From the NCBI GenBank assembly GCA_021324935.1, contig JAJPIE010000010.1:1-61452 (forward strand): a DNA stretch of 61,452 nt. The letters run 5' to 3'. This document shows positions 19,952-28,598 of the stretch, piece after piece; positions within the stretch are counted from its first letter, which is position 1, and every line of letters begins with the position of its first letter. Under the pieces are notes generated by a model that saw nothing but the letters and a program-made list of their open reading frames with translations, had not been told where the DNA came from and did no database searches. Made by a program: the position numbers and the translations under genes. The DNA comes from Acidobacteriota bacterium. GTDB taxonomy: Bacteria; Acidobacteriota; Terriglobia; Acidiferrales; UBA7541.

Positions 19952-21154
19952 TTAAGGCGCCGGCCGGACGCGCGGCACGGCTTTGTCCAATGCATCCAGG
20001 GTCGCCTCGACAAATTGTTGTGGGGACCACGTTTTCATTCTCTCCCTTGCGGCTATCCGAACGCGGTCAAGATCGGCTGGATTGGACAAAACCCGTTTCA
20101 GTAGGTCCGATAACGCGGAAACGTCCCCACATTTGTATAGGAAGGAGGGACGCACCGGGGTGATCAGGTCCGGGCCGGCCCCAACGCGGTCGCTGGCAAT
20201 CACGGGACACCCGCAAAGCATCGCTTCGTTCACCACTACACCGAACGCGTCATACTCTGACGGCAAGACCATTAGATCCGCAGCCGTGTACAGCGCCGGC
20301 AATTGCGACTGGTTCAGAAAACCAAGGAAACGCACGCGATCCGCAACCCCTAAACGGACCGCCTCACTCTGCAATTTGGGTTTCAAGGGGCCTTCGCCGG
20401 CAAAAAAGAGCAGCGAATTTGTCAGCGCGGCTTGCGCAAAAGCTAGCAAGAGGTCCAGGGGCCGTTTCCAAGGCTGCAATTTGCCGCAGAAGACAACGAC
20501 CAAATTCTCCTGCCTAGCCCCCCACGATGTTCGAACCGCCTCGCGATCCACCTGGGCCGATCGCGCCTGCCACCAATCGTTGTTCACGACATAAGGGAAG
20601 AGTGAAATCCGCTTTTCGGGTATCCCGAGAGAACGCAACAAGGAATACGTGCCGGAAGATGGTGCGATCACCTGACTGGCCAAACGATAAAGCAGGGGCC
20701 AGAAGAATCGTTTCACGGGGCGCTTCCACATGCGGCGGTCCATGGGAGTCAGAGTGGTTGCATCCGTCCCAAAAATAAAAGCAGAGCGTGATAGCTTGCT
20801 GGCGAAGAAAGCGATCCAGAAGGACGCGCGGATATAGCCGGTGTGGCAAAAAACCGCGTCGAAGTTTCCTTCGCGGATTAATTTCCAGAGTCCTGGATTG
20901 CAGAGACCCCAAAATCCCTCTGAATCCGTTCCTCTATTGGGAACTTCTACCCAGGAATAGCCATCGAGAAGCGGAATATCCCACTGAATGGTTGCACCAA
21001 ATTCGGGATCATGGCCGGCCTGCGCGCCTCGCAAGCGGCAGTAAGCCGCAGTGACTTCGAGCCTCGGATGGTTCGACAACAGACGAAGCAGCGGTGACAT
21101 GTATTGCACCGGATGTCCGCAAACGTAGAGTACTCGATAGCGGCGCTCAGCCAC
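19952..21154 (-). CDS. Glycosyltransferase family 4 (group 1)
   Basis: Retaining GT-B glycosyltransferase of 400 residues acting at the cytoplasmic face, probably on an envelope polysaccharide or lipid precursor; the sugar cannot be deduced. It starts at GTG behind an excellent AGGAGGG. The C-terminal donor-binding half shows VVFCGKLQPWKRPLDLL (about 215-231), VRFLGFLNQSQLPALY and the E-x7-E motif in SEYDAFGVVVNEAMLCGCPV (about 302-321). The N-terminal half begins RYRVLYVCGHPVQYMSP. No other cell-surface synthesis genes lie next to it, so it is an isolated glycosyltransferase. Confidence 0.88.
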   Translation of the reverse strand: MAERRYRVLYVCGHPVQYMSPLLRLLSNHPRLEVTAAYCRLRGAQAGHDPEFGATIQWDIPLLDGYSWVEVPNRGTDSEGFWGLCNPGLWKLIREGNFDAVFCHTGYIRASFWIAFFASKLSRSAFIFGTDATTLTPMDRRMWKRPVKRFFWPLLYRLASQVIAPSSGTYSLLRSLGIPEKRISLFPYVVNNDWWQARSAQVDREAVRTSWGARQENLVVVFCGKLQPWKRPLDLLLAFAQAALTNSLLFFAGEGPLKPKLQSEAVRLGVADRVRFLGFLNQSQLPALYTAADLMVLPSEYDAFGVVVNEAMLCGCPVIASDRVGAGPDLITPVRPSFLYKCGDVSALSDLLKRVLSNPADLDRVRIAARERMKTWSPQQFVEATLDALDKAVPRVRPAP

Positions 21155-21267
21155 GCAAGGCCCTCCTGTCGCCGCAATCCAAGGTTCGTGGGGGAGAAGA
21201 GGAAAGATTCAAGGCGGCGAAGCAATTCGTTGCAGGGAAGTTCCTCATCGGCAAATCGCTGCGCCGC

Positions 21268-21534
21268 TCATTTGAGGTAAGTGCGAACAATTTCGATGAC
21301 GTCCTCCGCTGCTTCCTCAGAGGACTTGGAGTTCCGAGGCATGTGGTTGCGAATGTGATCTTCCATCAACTCCGCCATCAAGGCATTGATCGCGCCGCGC
21401 GCGGCCGCCAGGCGCTGGAGCACGTCGGCACAATGCTCATCCTCATTCAAGCCGCGCAAGACGCTCTCCAATTGCCCGATAATCTTTTTGGTGCGGTTGA
21501 CCAGATCCAATTTTTCTCGCGAGCTGTGTGTCAT
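21268..21534 (-). CDS. RcnR/FrmR-family metal-sensing repressor (RcnR-like ligand set)
   Basis: Small all-helical repressor of the CsoR/RcnR/FrmR family (88 residues). The open frame extends upstream, but the conserved protein starts at MTHSSREKL. With that start His3, Cys35, His60 and His64 fall at the positions of the Ni(II)/Co(II) ligands known for E. coli RcnR, rather than the C-H-C set of copper sensors or the Glu64 of FrmR. A second ATG three codons upstream (21543) is possible. A G-tract operator-like palindrome lies 15 bases upstream. No nickel/cobalt efflux gene is adjacent; the glycosyltransferase follows on the same strand and the KDPG aldolase is divergent. Confidence 0.87.
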   Translation of the reverse strand: MTHSSREKLDLVNRTKKIIGQLESVLRGLNEDEHCADVLQRLAAARGAINALMAELMEDHIRNHMPRNSKSSEEAAEDVIEIVRTYLK

Positions 21535-21548
21535 TTCGCCCATTACCC

Positions 21549-21563
21549 TACAGGGGGATAGTA
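21549..21563. promoter_or_regulatory. Candidate RcnR-type operator
   Basis: TACAGGGGGATAGTA matches the published RcnR site TACT-G6-N-AGTA at all but two positions with identical overall length. It sits directly upstream of the RcnR-like gene, overlapping its likely ribosome-binding region or promoter, as expected for autoregulation. Confidence 0.6.
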
Positions 21564-21959
21564 GCGGACTCGAGCCACCGCGACAACGCCGATTGGCTCC
21601 CGGGAGAAAATCACTCGCGAATTGTCGTGCTTTAGTCCTGTTCACATCAATTGCCAACGATCGCAAGGACTCAGAGGCGGTCATTTCGAGAATTTCAATC
21701 CGAGGGTTGTGAACGCTAACAAGTCCTTTCAGCGGCAACGAAGGCCTCCGGGGAATGCTTGTCGGCGAGGCAGGGAGAATGTCGCGAAGCAAAAGAAACG
21801 GCTGGGCACTTGCGATTTTCAGGCGCTCCAGCCCATTTGCTCCTTTTAAGGGCGGCTGCTATCGAGTATAAGAGGAGGGACTGCTCAGGGCTTTCGAAGA
21901 TCCAGCGCAAGGCCTTCTGCCGGATTCGTGATTCTGAGGCGATTCAAGGGAACCTGACT
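21564..21959. other. Divergent intergenic region between the RcnR-like gene and eda
   Basis: About 400 bases without a convincing gene. The upstream frame extensions of both flanking genes run through it, but they lack family similarity. I could not identify clear -10/-35 pairs for either gene. Confidence 0.4.
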
Positions 21960-22670
21960 ATGAACAGAAGCGAAACCTGTGCGTTGATTCGCGAAATCGG
22001 AATCATCCCGGCCGTCCGGGTCTCCACGGCGGAAGAGGCGCATTTTGCAGCGGAAGCTGTCGCAAGCGGGGGAATCCCAATCGTGGAAATCACCCTCACT
22101 GTTGCGCGAGCTGTGGAGTTGATCGCGCACTTGACTCACTATCACCCCAAACTGCTTGTGGGCGCCGGGACGGTGCTCACCGAGGAGCTAGCGCACAGAA
22201 GCATCGATGCAGGGGCCAAATTTATCACCAGCCCAGGCCTCAATCTGAAAGTGGTGGAGTTCGCTGCCCGAAATGAAGTTGCCGCCCTGCCAGGAGCGTT
22301 AACGCCGACGGAAGTAATCACCGCCTGGGAGGCAGGATCGGACTTTGTGAAAGTTTTCCCTTGTGCGGATGTTGGCGGCGAGCGATATATCCGGGCGCTG
22401 AAGGCGGCCCTGCCGAATATTCCGTTGATCGCAGCGGGTGGTGTGAATCAGCAAACCGCCATGCATTACATCTTGGCTGGTGCAACGGCGCTGGGTATCG
22501 GGACGGACTTGATTCCCACCGAGGCCATTGAAAAGAGGCAATCAAAACGCATTCGAGAGCTCTCGTTGCGTTTCGCGGGCTTCGTGAAAGAGGCGCGAGG
22601 CCGGATGGAAACCCCCAAAGCGGTTGCCGTTGCACAATTCCAGAAAATTGAAGAGTGCGAGAAGAGGTAA
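21960..22670 (+). CDS. eda: 2-dehydro-3-deoxyphosphogluconate aldolase / 4-hydroxy-2-oxoglutarate aldolase
   Basis: Class I aldolase that splits KDPG to pyruvate and glyceraldehyde 3-phosphate in the Entner-Doudoroff or uronate pathways. The start is the ATG at 21960, with AAGGGA upstream; the frame open further upstream is not conserved. The 236-residue protein is a TIM barrel with catalytic Glu43 in PIVEITLTV and the Schiff-base Lys131 in SDFVKVFPC, plus LVGAGTVL and PLIAAGGVN. A C-terminal extension of about 30 residues goes beyond the usual end. No Entner-Doudoroff dehydratase is nearby. Confidence 0.92.
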   Translation: MNRSETCALIREIGIIPAVRVSTAEEAHFAAEAVASGGIPIVEITLTVARAVELIAHLTHYHPKLLVGAGTVLTEELAHRSIDAGAKFITSPGLNLKVVEFAARNEVAALPGALTPTEVITAWEAGSDFVKVFPCADVGGERYIRALKAALPNIPLIAAGGVNQQTAMHYILAGATALGIGTDLIPTEAIEKRQSKRIRELSLRFAGFVKEARGRMETPKAVAVAQFQKIEECEKR

Positions 22671-22833
22671 AAATTTGGACGCAAGTGCGAGATTTGACGA
22701 GCAATTGGACTCTGCAAATACAAAGTGGAAGCTGGAGCAGGCGGCGTTCTCGGATTCCGGAGAACACAACCAAGCTTCCGCAGGATGCCCGGCCCCAGTG
22801 ATGCCAACTGCCCAGCGCGTTTGCCTCTGCCTG

Positions 22834-22842
22834 TGCTAAGCT
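22834..22842 (+). promoter_or_regulatory. Candidate extended -10 promoter of tRNA-Ser
   Basis: TGCTAAGCT gives an extended -10 element (TG-n-TAAGCT) 16 bases before the mature tRNA 5' end. No -35 at proper spacing is evident. Confidence 0.35.
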
Positions 22843-22858
22843 ACGGGTAGCACACGCC

Positions 22859-22952
<94 letters not shown>

Positions 22953-23202
22953 GCTGAATCATGCCTTTCCCCACTTCCGAAGAGAGACGCTGCAATTCAA
23001 CGAACCTGAAACGGATACATTCTGCCGGCAAGAGCGTTAGACAGTAGTTTGGACGCCATTTTCGGGATTCAACTTGGTGCCGCACCTGCGATGTGGACTG
23101 TTTACGGGAATCTTCCTTTCCCGGATGTTCGATTGTTTAGTTCCGCTCCCAAAGAAACTTGAGTTCGACGGAAAAGGCTGGCTCGACAAAGTCGCTTTCC
23201 GC

Positions 23203-23930
23203 TCAGGATATTCCGGCGTTGACCGCACCAGGCACCCATACTCCCGGTTGAATCTCCACAAACGTCACCTCAAAAGGAATGTTGAGTTCCTCGCGCAATA
23301 GAGACCATCGGATCGAATGGAAGGGTAGGAAGATGCCCTGATACGGAACGATGACGTGGTCTTTGACCGGAACAAAGACAGTTCCTGCGAAGTTCCATGT
23401 TTTTGCGCCGCGCCTGGGGGTCACCTGATAGACTCGGCAGAGCAATCTGTTCCGATCGCTCGTGCCTTTGAGAACCCAGTGATAACTCTGAGGGTCGGTG
23501 ATTTTGGGATCAGGCACAGCCGTCTGAACAATTGCAAGCAACCGGTCGGACCAAAACGCGTGATGCCAGTGAATTTCCCGGTTGTATATCTGAAGCTCCG
23601 GCTCGTTGAAAATTTCGCGATTCCGTTAAGGAAATTGGTGGGGATGGGGCCGGACATTTGCTTCCCCGGTTTAGATACTTTTTGAATGGTAAATTGCACT
23701 TTGACGGCACTGCCTTGCAGAACTGTTGTTGTCCATTGCATACCGAACGCAACTTGAGCTCGCAGTTCGTCCAAGCTGGGTCCAGCCGGCAGTGCCGATG
23801 CTAGATTGACTGCTACCTGATCCTCCAAGACCCCCTTTGACTGGGCGAGGCAAGATTGCGTCAACCAAACCGTGAGTGAAACTACCAAGCACAAAACGCT
23901 CATCGAGATCTGGCGCGCCCTTATATCCAA
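23203..23930 (-). pseudogene. Exported protein of unknown function, broken by a frameshift
   Basis: The gene starts at 23930 with a signal peptide (MSVLCLVVSLTVWLTQSCLAQ) and reads in one frame to about IPTNFLNGI. Coding character then continues in another frame: NREIFNEPELQIYNREIHWHH followed by the segment ending ...FVEIQPGVWVPGAVNAGIS at 23203. The switch lies near 23625, where one missing base would restore one frame of about 240 codons. The reconstructed product is a small exported protein of no recognised family. The break may be a real mutation or a sequencing/assembly error. A perfect TACTTATAAGTA palindrome lies 16 bases upstream of the start. Confidence 0.65.
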
Positions 23931-23945
23931 TCCTTTACTAAGATG

Positions 23946-23957
23946 TACTTATAAGTA
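23946..23957. promoter_or_regulatory. Perfect 12-bp palindrome TACTTATAAGTA in an AT-rich patch
   Basis: The palindrome lies just upstream of the broken gene at 23930 in a patch much richer in A+T than its surroundings (23940-23980). It could be an operator or part of a promoter; no specific regulator is implied. Confidence 0.3.
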
Positions 23958-24407
23958 ATATATAAAGGTATAAAAATAGCGAAGCGGGTGGCATGCCAAT
24001 CAGCCATTGGAGAGATTCTGATCAACGGCTCGCAATGACAGGAGCTGCTGTGAGGAGAAGGCGGCTCGAGCGGCGGCGCGATCCAAAGTAGGACTCGTAA
24101 CCAAAGCAGAATTCAGTAACGGAACAGCCTCATGGTCGACTGCTTGTCTTTGGCTCATCCAAGCTCGGAGGTATTGTGATTTGCAACACGTAAACGCTTA
24201 GAATATCTGTAGCTTCGCGTGACCTGCAGATTTGCAATGAGTTAGCTCGACTACCCCTGACCAGTGGAGTCGCCCTATTGGGTGGGAACTTTCCACGCTC
24301 AGCCATGGAATACTTGTAGGTATGACGGAGCTGTCTCCCACGCTAGCGTCGTCTCCCCGCGATACTTTTGCTTCCGAGCTTGCGTCTTTAGAAATATCCC
24401 GGCCGGC
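23958..24407. other. Intergenic region without a recognised gene
   Basis: About 450 bases between two damaged genes. It includes an open frame from 24264 that I do not accept as coding because the real start with a Shine-Dalgarno sequence is at 24423. GTAAACGCTTAG (24190-24201) is a weak 9-of-12 match to the LacI-type box. Confidence 0.4.
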
Positions 24408-24422
24408 AAGGAGAAATTAGCC

Positions 24423-25186
24423 GTGATCCGTAAACCACTCATTTTATTGCCTTTCCTGTGCTTCATCCTGACCGCGGTCAGTCTGGCGCAAACTCCGGAC
24501 GCTCCGCCCGCACCCCAAGACCAAACGCAAGGTCCACCGCCGAAGGATGGCCCGGGCGCCGGACATAACGAAGGCATGAGGCGTGGACCCGGCACCATGG
24601 GAAAAATCGCCAACATGAACGGAGACTCCTTGGTCATCACCCGGCCTGACGGCGTCAGCGTCAGCGTAAAGCTCACCGATCAAACTCAATTCCGGAAAGA
24701 CCGGCAACCCGCCAAGCTGGCCGACTTCAAGGTCGGCGATTTTGTGATGGTGCGCGGCGAAGAAAATCCCGACCACTCCATCACCGCGCAAGTGATGGGA
24801 GGGCGCAGCGCGAACGGCGGCCCGGGCGGAATGCGCGGGGGGCAATTCCTGGGTGAGATGGGTAAGGAGTTTATCGCTGGTGAGGTCCAATCCATCGACG
24901 CGCCCAAAATCACGGTCTTGCGAGTGGATAAAGTCACTCAGACCGTGGAACTCAACGAAGAAACTTCGTTAAGGAAGGGTCGCGACAGCATCACCATGGA
25001 GACATCCAGCCGGGCGACCACGTGGTTCTGCACGGCTCGCTGCAAAACAACGCCTTTGTGCCGAGATCTCTTTCCGTTCTCTCACCGGAGCAGTGGGACC
25101 GCTTGCAGCAGATTGCGCAAAGTATGGGGCGGGCGGGCGAATCTGCGCCGGCAACGGCGCCTTCCAACAACTCGCCGCACCAATAG
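24423..25186 (+). pseudogene. Secreted DUF5666-like protein, frameshifted near 25001
   Basis: The start is GTG at 24423, nine bases after AAGGAG (24408-24413), giving signal peptide MIRKPLILLPFLCFILTAVSLAQ. A Gly/Pro/Asp-rich linker and a beta domain of the DUF5666 type follow (GDSLVITRPDGVSVSVKLTD; FKVGDFVMVRGEE; a second copy from about 24860). At 24996-25003 the sequence ATGGAGACATC has apparently lost one G: in the frame that begins GAC at 25001 the protein continues naturally as DIQPGDHVVLHGSLQNNAF and ends at TAG 25184-25186. Because of the lost base, the original frame runs on into the next gene and makes a false 1442-codon ORF. Mutation and assembly error cannot be told apart here. 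Confidence 0.75.
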
Positions 25187-25205
25187 CAGTCAGGGGGCAT
25201 ACGAT

Positions 25206-28200
25206 TTGAGGTTCGTGTCTCGCGGCGCGCTCTCGCTCATCTTCCTTGCCCTGCTTTTGGGATTGCCGGTTCGCGCACAAGAGTCTGCACCGGGGCCGGT
25301 GAAGAACTCCGCGCCGCAAAGTTACGAGATCGCCGGGTCGGCGCATAGCGGAAAGACTCCTCTGCCGGGTGCAACCGTAACGGCCGCGAACACGCTGACC
25401 GGGAAGAAATACAGCATCGTTACCAACGCGGAAGGAAAATTCACTCTCACCGGGATCCCGCGAGGGCGCTACGTCATTCGCATCGAATTCTTGGGATTTG
25501 CCGTGTTCACGCAAGACGTGGTCGTCAATCCTGAAAATCTTTCCGCAAAAATTGATGCGGAGCTTATCCTCGCCTCACGCCAGCAACAGCAAGCTCCCAG
25601 TTCGACTAATGGATTGGTCGCGGGGCGCGGCTTTCAAAGTTTGGCGACGGAGAGCGCGTTGTCTTCCTTGGCCGAAGGTTCCGGAATGGGGAGCGGCAAC
25701 GCCGGCCCAGGCCCAGGGAACACGGACCTTTCCGCGCTTCCCTTGAATGGAGCGGGAGCGGAGGGACCGATCGAATCCATCAGCATTAGTGGAGCGCAGG
25801 GCCGCACGCAGGATTTTGGCGCAGGCAGCGAGGAGGAACTCCAGGAACGCATTCAGGAGTTTCGTGAGCGCATGCAACGGGACGGTGGGGGACCTTTTGG
25901 CGGTGGGCCCGGGCAAGGCCTTGGTGGACCGGGAGGGCCCGGTGGTCCGGGACCAATCATGATTGGCAGACTGGGCGGCCGGGGCTTCAACATCAATCAG
26001 CCCCATGGCGTCCTTTATTTTTCCGACGACAATTCGACACTGGATGCGACGCCGTATTCCTTGAGCGGGTTTCCCACAGCCAAATCCAGCTATAACCAGG
26101 CGCGTTTTGGCGCCAACGTCGGCGGCCCGCTGAACATTCCGAAAATCTTCAACGGCGGGAACAAATGGTTCCTTTTTGCAGGGTGGAACGGATCGCGCGG
26201 CGACACACCATACGATTTTTTCTCGCGGGTTCCGACACAAGATGAACGCAATGGGAACTTTTCCGAGGCCACCTATAATGACGGCACGCCTGTGCAGCTC
26301 TTCAATCCCGCCACGGGACAGCAGTACCAATTCAACGGCGTGCTCAACCAGCTCGATCCCTCGCTCATCAGTCCGGCGTCCAAATATCTGCTGCAATTTC
26401 TCCCCTTGCCGAATATTCCGACGACCGCGCAGGGCCAGAACTTCCACTACATCACTTCCGCGGAAAACAGCTCAGACGCGGTGATCTTTCGCCTGGTGCA
26501 CAATCTCGGGAGCAGTAGCGGCCCCATGCTCTTGGGGCCAGTTGGCGGAGGAAGAGGGGGCCGGCGCAATCAGAATAACATCAACTTCGGCCTGAACTGG
26601 ACACGTAGCAACGCCACCCTTGTGAATTCCTTTCCTTCTCTCGCGGGCGGCACTAGTACGCAGGGACTGAATGCCAGCGGCGGCTGGGTCTACGGAAAAA
26701 ATCGCGCCACGAATATTTTCCGCGTCAATTACAACCACTACCACGTCTCCACAACGAATTTGTATTCAAACGTGATGGACGTTGCCGGTCTTGGCGGAGC
26801 GGGCATCAACGGCATCTCGAACGATCCATTCGACTGGGGTCTTCCGGGGATCAGTTTTACCTCGTTTGGCGGCTTAAACGATCCTACGCCTCGGCGCGAG
26901 CTTGATCAAACATACACTGTCTCCGATACCGTTTCCTGGAATCACAGCAAGCACTACATGCGCTTTGGCGGAGACTATCGCCGCATACTGCAGAGCTTCC
27001 GCTCTTCTCGAACCGCGGAGGGCAGTTTCATTTTCACTGGATTTGCGACAGCTCAGTATGCCTCTGGCAGCACGCAAGCGGTTGCGGATACCGGATATGA
27101 CTTTGCCGACTTCCTGCTTGGCTTTCCGCAGCAAACCTCACTGCAATTCGGCGCAACTTCTTACAACTTTCGCGCGAATTCCTTTGATTTATTTGCGCAA
27201 GACGATTGGCGGATTCTTCCTTCACTTTCCATCAACTTCGGATTGCGATATGAGTACGTCGGTCCTTATTCCGAATCGCAGGATCGAATTGCCAACCTGG
27301 TTGTCGGCACCGGCTATGCCACAGCAACGCCAATCGTCCCTTCTGGAGCGATCTTGCCTCCTGGGTCCCCAACGCCGTTGCTTTCGTCCAATCCGTCCTT
27401 GATCAATCCCGACCGCAACAACTTTGCCCCGCGCATCGGCGTCGCCTGGAAGCCATTCCCAAAAACCGTGGTGCGCGCTGGATACGGTGTCAACTACAAC
27501 CTTGCGCAATACAACGCTATTATCCAGAACTTCGCCTTTCAGCCTCCCTTCGCCAACACGGCCACGAACACCACTGATGTTCTGGGTTTGACGGGTTCCT
27601 CGCCGCTTACCATCGTCAACGGGTTTCCCGCGGTTTCCTCCTCAACGGTCACCAACAACTTCGCCGTGGATCCGAATTACGCCCTCGGCTACGTCCAGAT
27701 CTGGAATCTTGATCTTCAGCGCGAACTTCGCGGCAACATCATGCTCAACATCGGGTACAACGGCTCGAAAGGCACGCGGTTGGACACCGAGCGGGCTCTG
27801 GTTGTTTCCGGCAATCAACCGTTTATCTATGAATCCTCCGAAGGCAACTCGGTCCTGCACGCGGCGTCGGTGCGGATACGCAAGCGCATGACCAACGGCG
27901 TGGGCCTTGGCGCGCAGTACGTCTACTCCAAATCCCTGGACGATGCCTCTTCGATTGGCGGGGGTAGCGTCGTTGTAATTCAGAACCCGTTCGATCTTCC
28001 CGCGGACCGTAGCCTTTCCAGCTTCAATCAAACGCACAAGTTTACTGGCAACTGGATCTACGACGTGCCCTTTGGAGAAAATCACCGCCTGGCGCAAAAA
28101 GGCTTCTGGTCGCACGCCTTGTCCAACTGGCAATGGAGCGGCGACTTCACGATCGCGTCCGGCTTGTATTTCACCCCGAGCGTTCTCGGTGGGGCACTGG

Positions 28201-28592
28201 ACATCGCGCGCGGCGTCAGCGGCTCGCTCCGTGCCAACGTCGTCGCGGGACAACCCATCTCCGTTTCCAACCCGAATGCGCTGCGCTGGTTCAACACCGC
28301 GGCGTTTTGTGCGCCGGGACCGAACTGCGTGAATCCGTCAGGCACGAGCTACGGTGACGCGGCGCGAAATATCATCGAGGGCCCCGGCAGCATCGTCTTT
28401 GACATGAGCGTCAATCGCACGATTCCCATCAAGGAATCGCGCACCCTCGATCTGCGCTTTTCCGCGAATAACGTGTTCAACCATGTGAACTATTCCGCGA
28501 TTAACACCGCGGTGAACTCTTTGAATTTCGGCGAAGTAACTTCGGTGGGCAGCATGCGGCGCGTCACCGTGCAGGCCCGCTTTCGCTTTTAA
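25206..28592 (+). CDS. TonB-dependent receptor, Oar-like, with carboxypeptidase-regulatory domain
   Basis: Outer-membrane barrel of about 1128 residues. I start at TTG 25206, eight bases after AGGGGG, just ahead of the signal peptide ALSLIFLALLLGLPVRAQ; GTG at 25215 is an alternative. A carboxypeptidase-regulatory domain lies at about 37-110 (SGKTPLPGATVTAANTLTG). A low-complexity Gly/Pro linker rich in GGPG follows near residues 235-255, unusual for the family. Then come plug and barrel segments, ending in the aromatic VQARFRF. Ligand unknown. The gene is adjacent to the broken DUF5666-like gene and to the VWA-domain gene, which starts six bases after its stop; the latter two are probably co-transcribed. 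Confidence 0.88.
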   Translation: MRFVSRGALSLIFLALLLGLPVRAQESAPGPVKNSAPQSYEIAGSAHSGKTPLPGATVTAANTLTGKKYSIVTNAEGKFTLTGIPRGRYVIRIEFLGFAVFTQDVVVNPENLSAKIDAELILASRQQQQAPSSTNGLVAGRGFQSLATESALSSLAEGSGMGSGNAGPGPGNTDLSALPLNGAGAEGPIESISISGAQGRTQDFGAGSEEELQERIQEFRERMQRDGGGPFGGGPGQGLGGPGGPGGPGPIMIGRLGGRGFNINQPHGVLYFSDDNSTLDATPYSLSGFPTAKSSYNQARFGANVGGPLNIPKIFNGGNKWFLFAGWNGSRGDTPYDFFSRVPTQDERNGNFSEATYNDGTPVQLFNPATGQQYQFNGVLNQLDPSLISPASKYLLQFLPLPNIPTTAQGQNFHYITSAENSSDAVIFRLVHNLGSSSGPMLLGPVGGGRGGRRNQNNINFGLNWTRSNATLVNSFPSLAGGTSTQGLNASGGWVYGKNRATNIFRVNYNHYHVSTTNLYSNVMDVAGLGGAGINGISNDPFDWGLPGISFTSFGGLNDPTPRRELDQTYTVSDTVSWNHSKHYMRFGGDYRRILQSFRSSRTAEGSFIFTGFATAQYASGSTQAVADTGYDFADFLLGFPQQTSLQFGATSYNFRANSFDLFAQDDWRILPSLSINFGLRYEYVGPYSESQDRIANLVVGTGYATATPIVPSGAILPPGSPTPLLSSNPSLINPDRNNFAPRIGVAWKPFPKTVVRAGYGVNYNLAQYNAIIQNFAFQPPFANTATNTTDVLGLTGSSPLTIVNGFPAVSSSTVTNNFAVDPNYALGYVQIWNLDLQRELRGNIMLNIGYNGSKGTRLDTERALVVSGNQPFIYESSEGNSVLHAASVRIRKRMTNGVGLGAQYVYSKSLDDASSIGGGSVVVIQNPFDLPADRSLSSFNQTHKFTGNWIYDVPFGENHRLAQKGFWSHALSNWQWSGDFTIASGLYFTPSVLGGALDIARGVSGSLRANVVAGQPISVSNPNALRWFNTAAFCAPGPNCVNPSGTSYGDAARNIIEGPGSIVFDMSVNRTIPIKESRTLDLRFSANNVFNHVNYSAINTAVNSLNFGEVTSVGSMRRVTVQARFRF

Positions 28593-28598
28593 TCCTGT

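Noticed and set aside
23940..23980. A dif-like recombination site near the skew change
   Set aside because: The AT-rich patch does not show the two 11-base arms separated by 6 bases in a form I can match to known dif sites.
24264..28592. A single 1442-residue protein
   Set aside because: It contains two signal peptides and two gene starts with Shine-Dalgarno sequences, and the middle part (about 25002-25205) translates to non-protein-like sequence; the shifted frame restores a normal end for the first gene.
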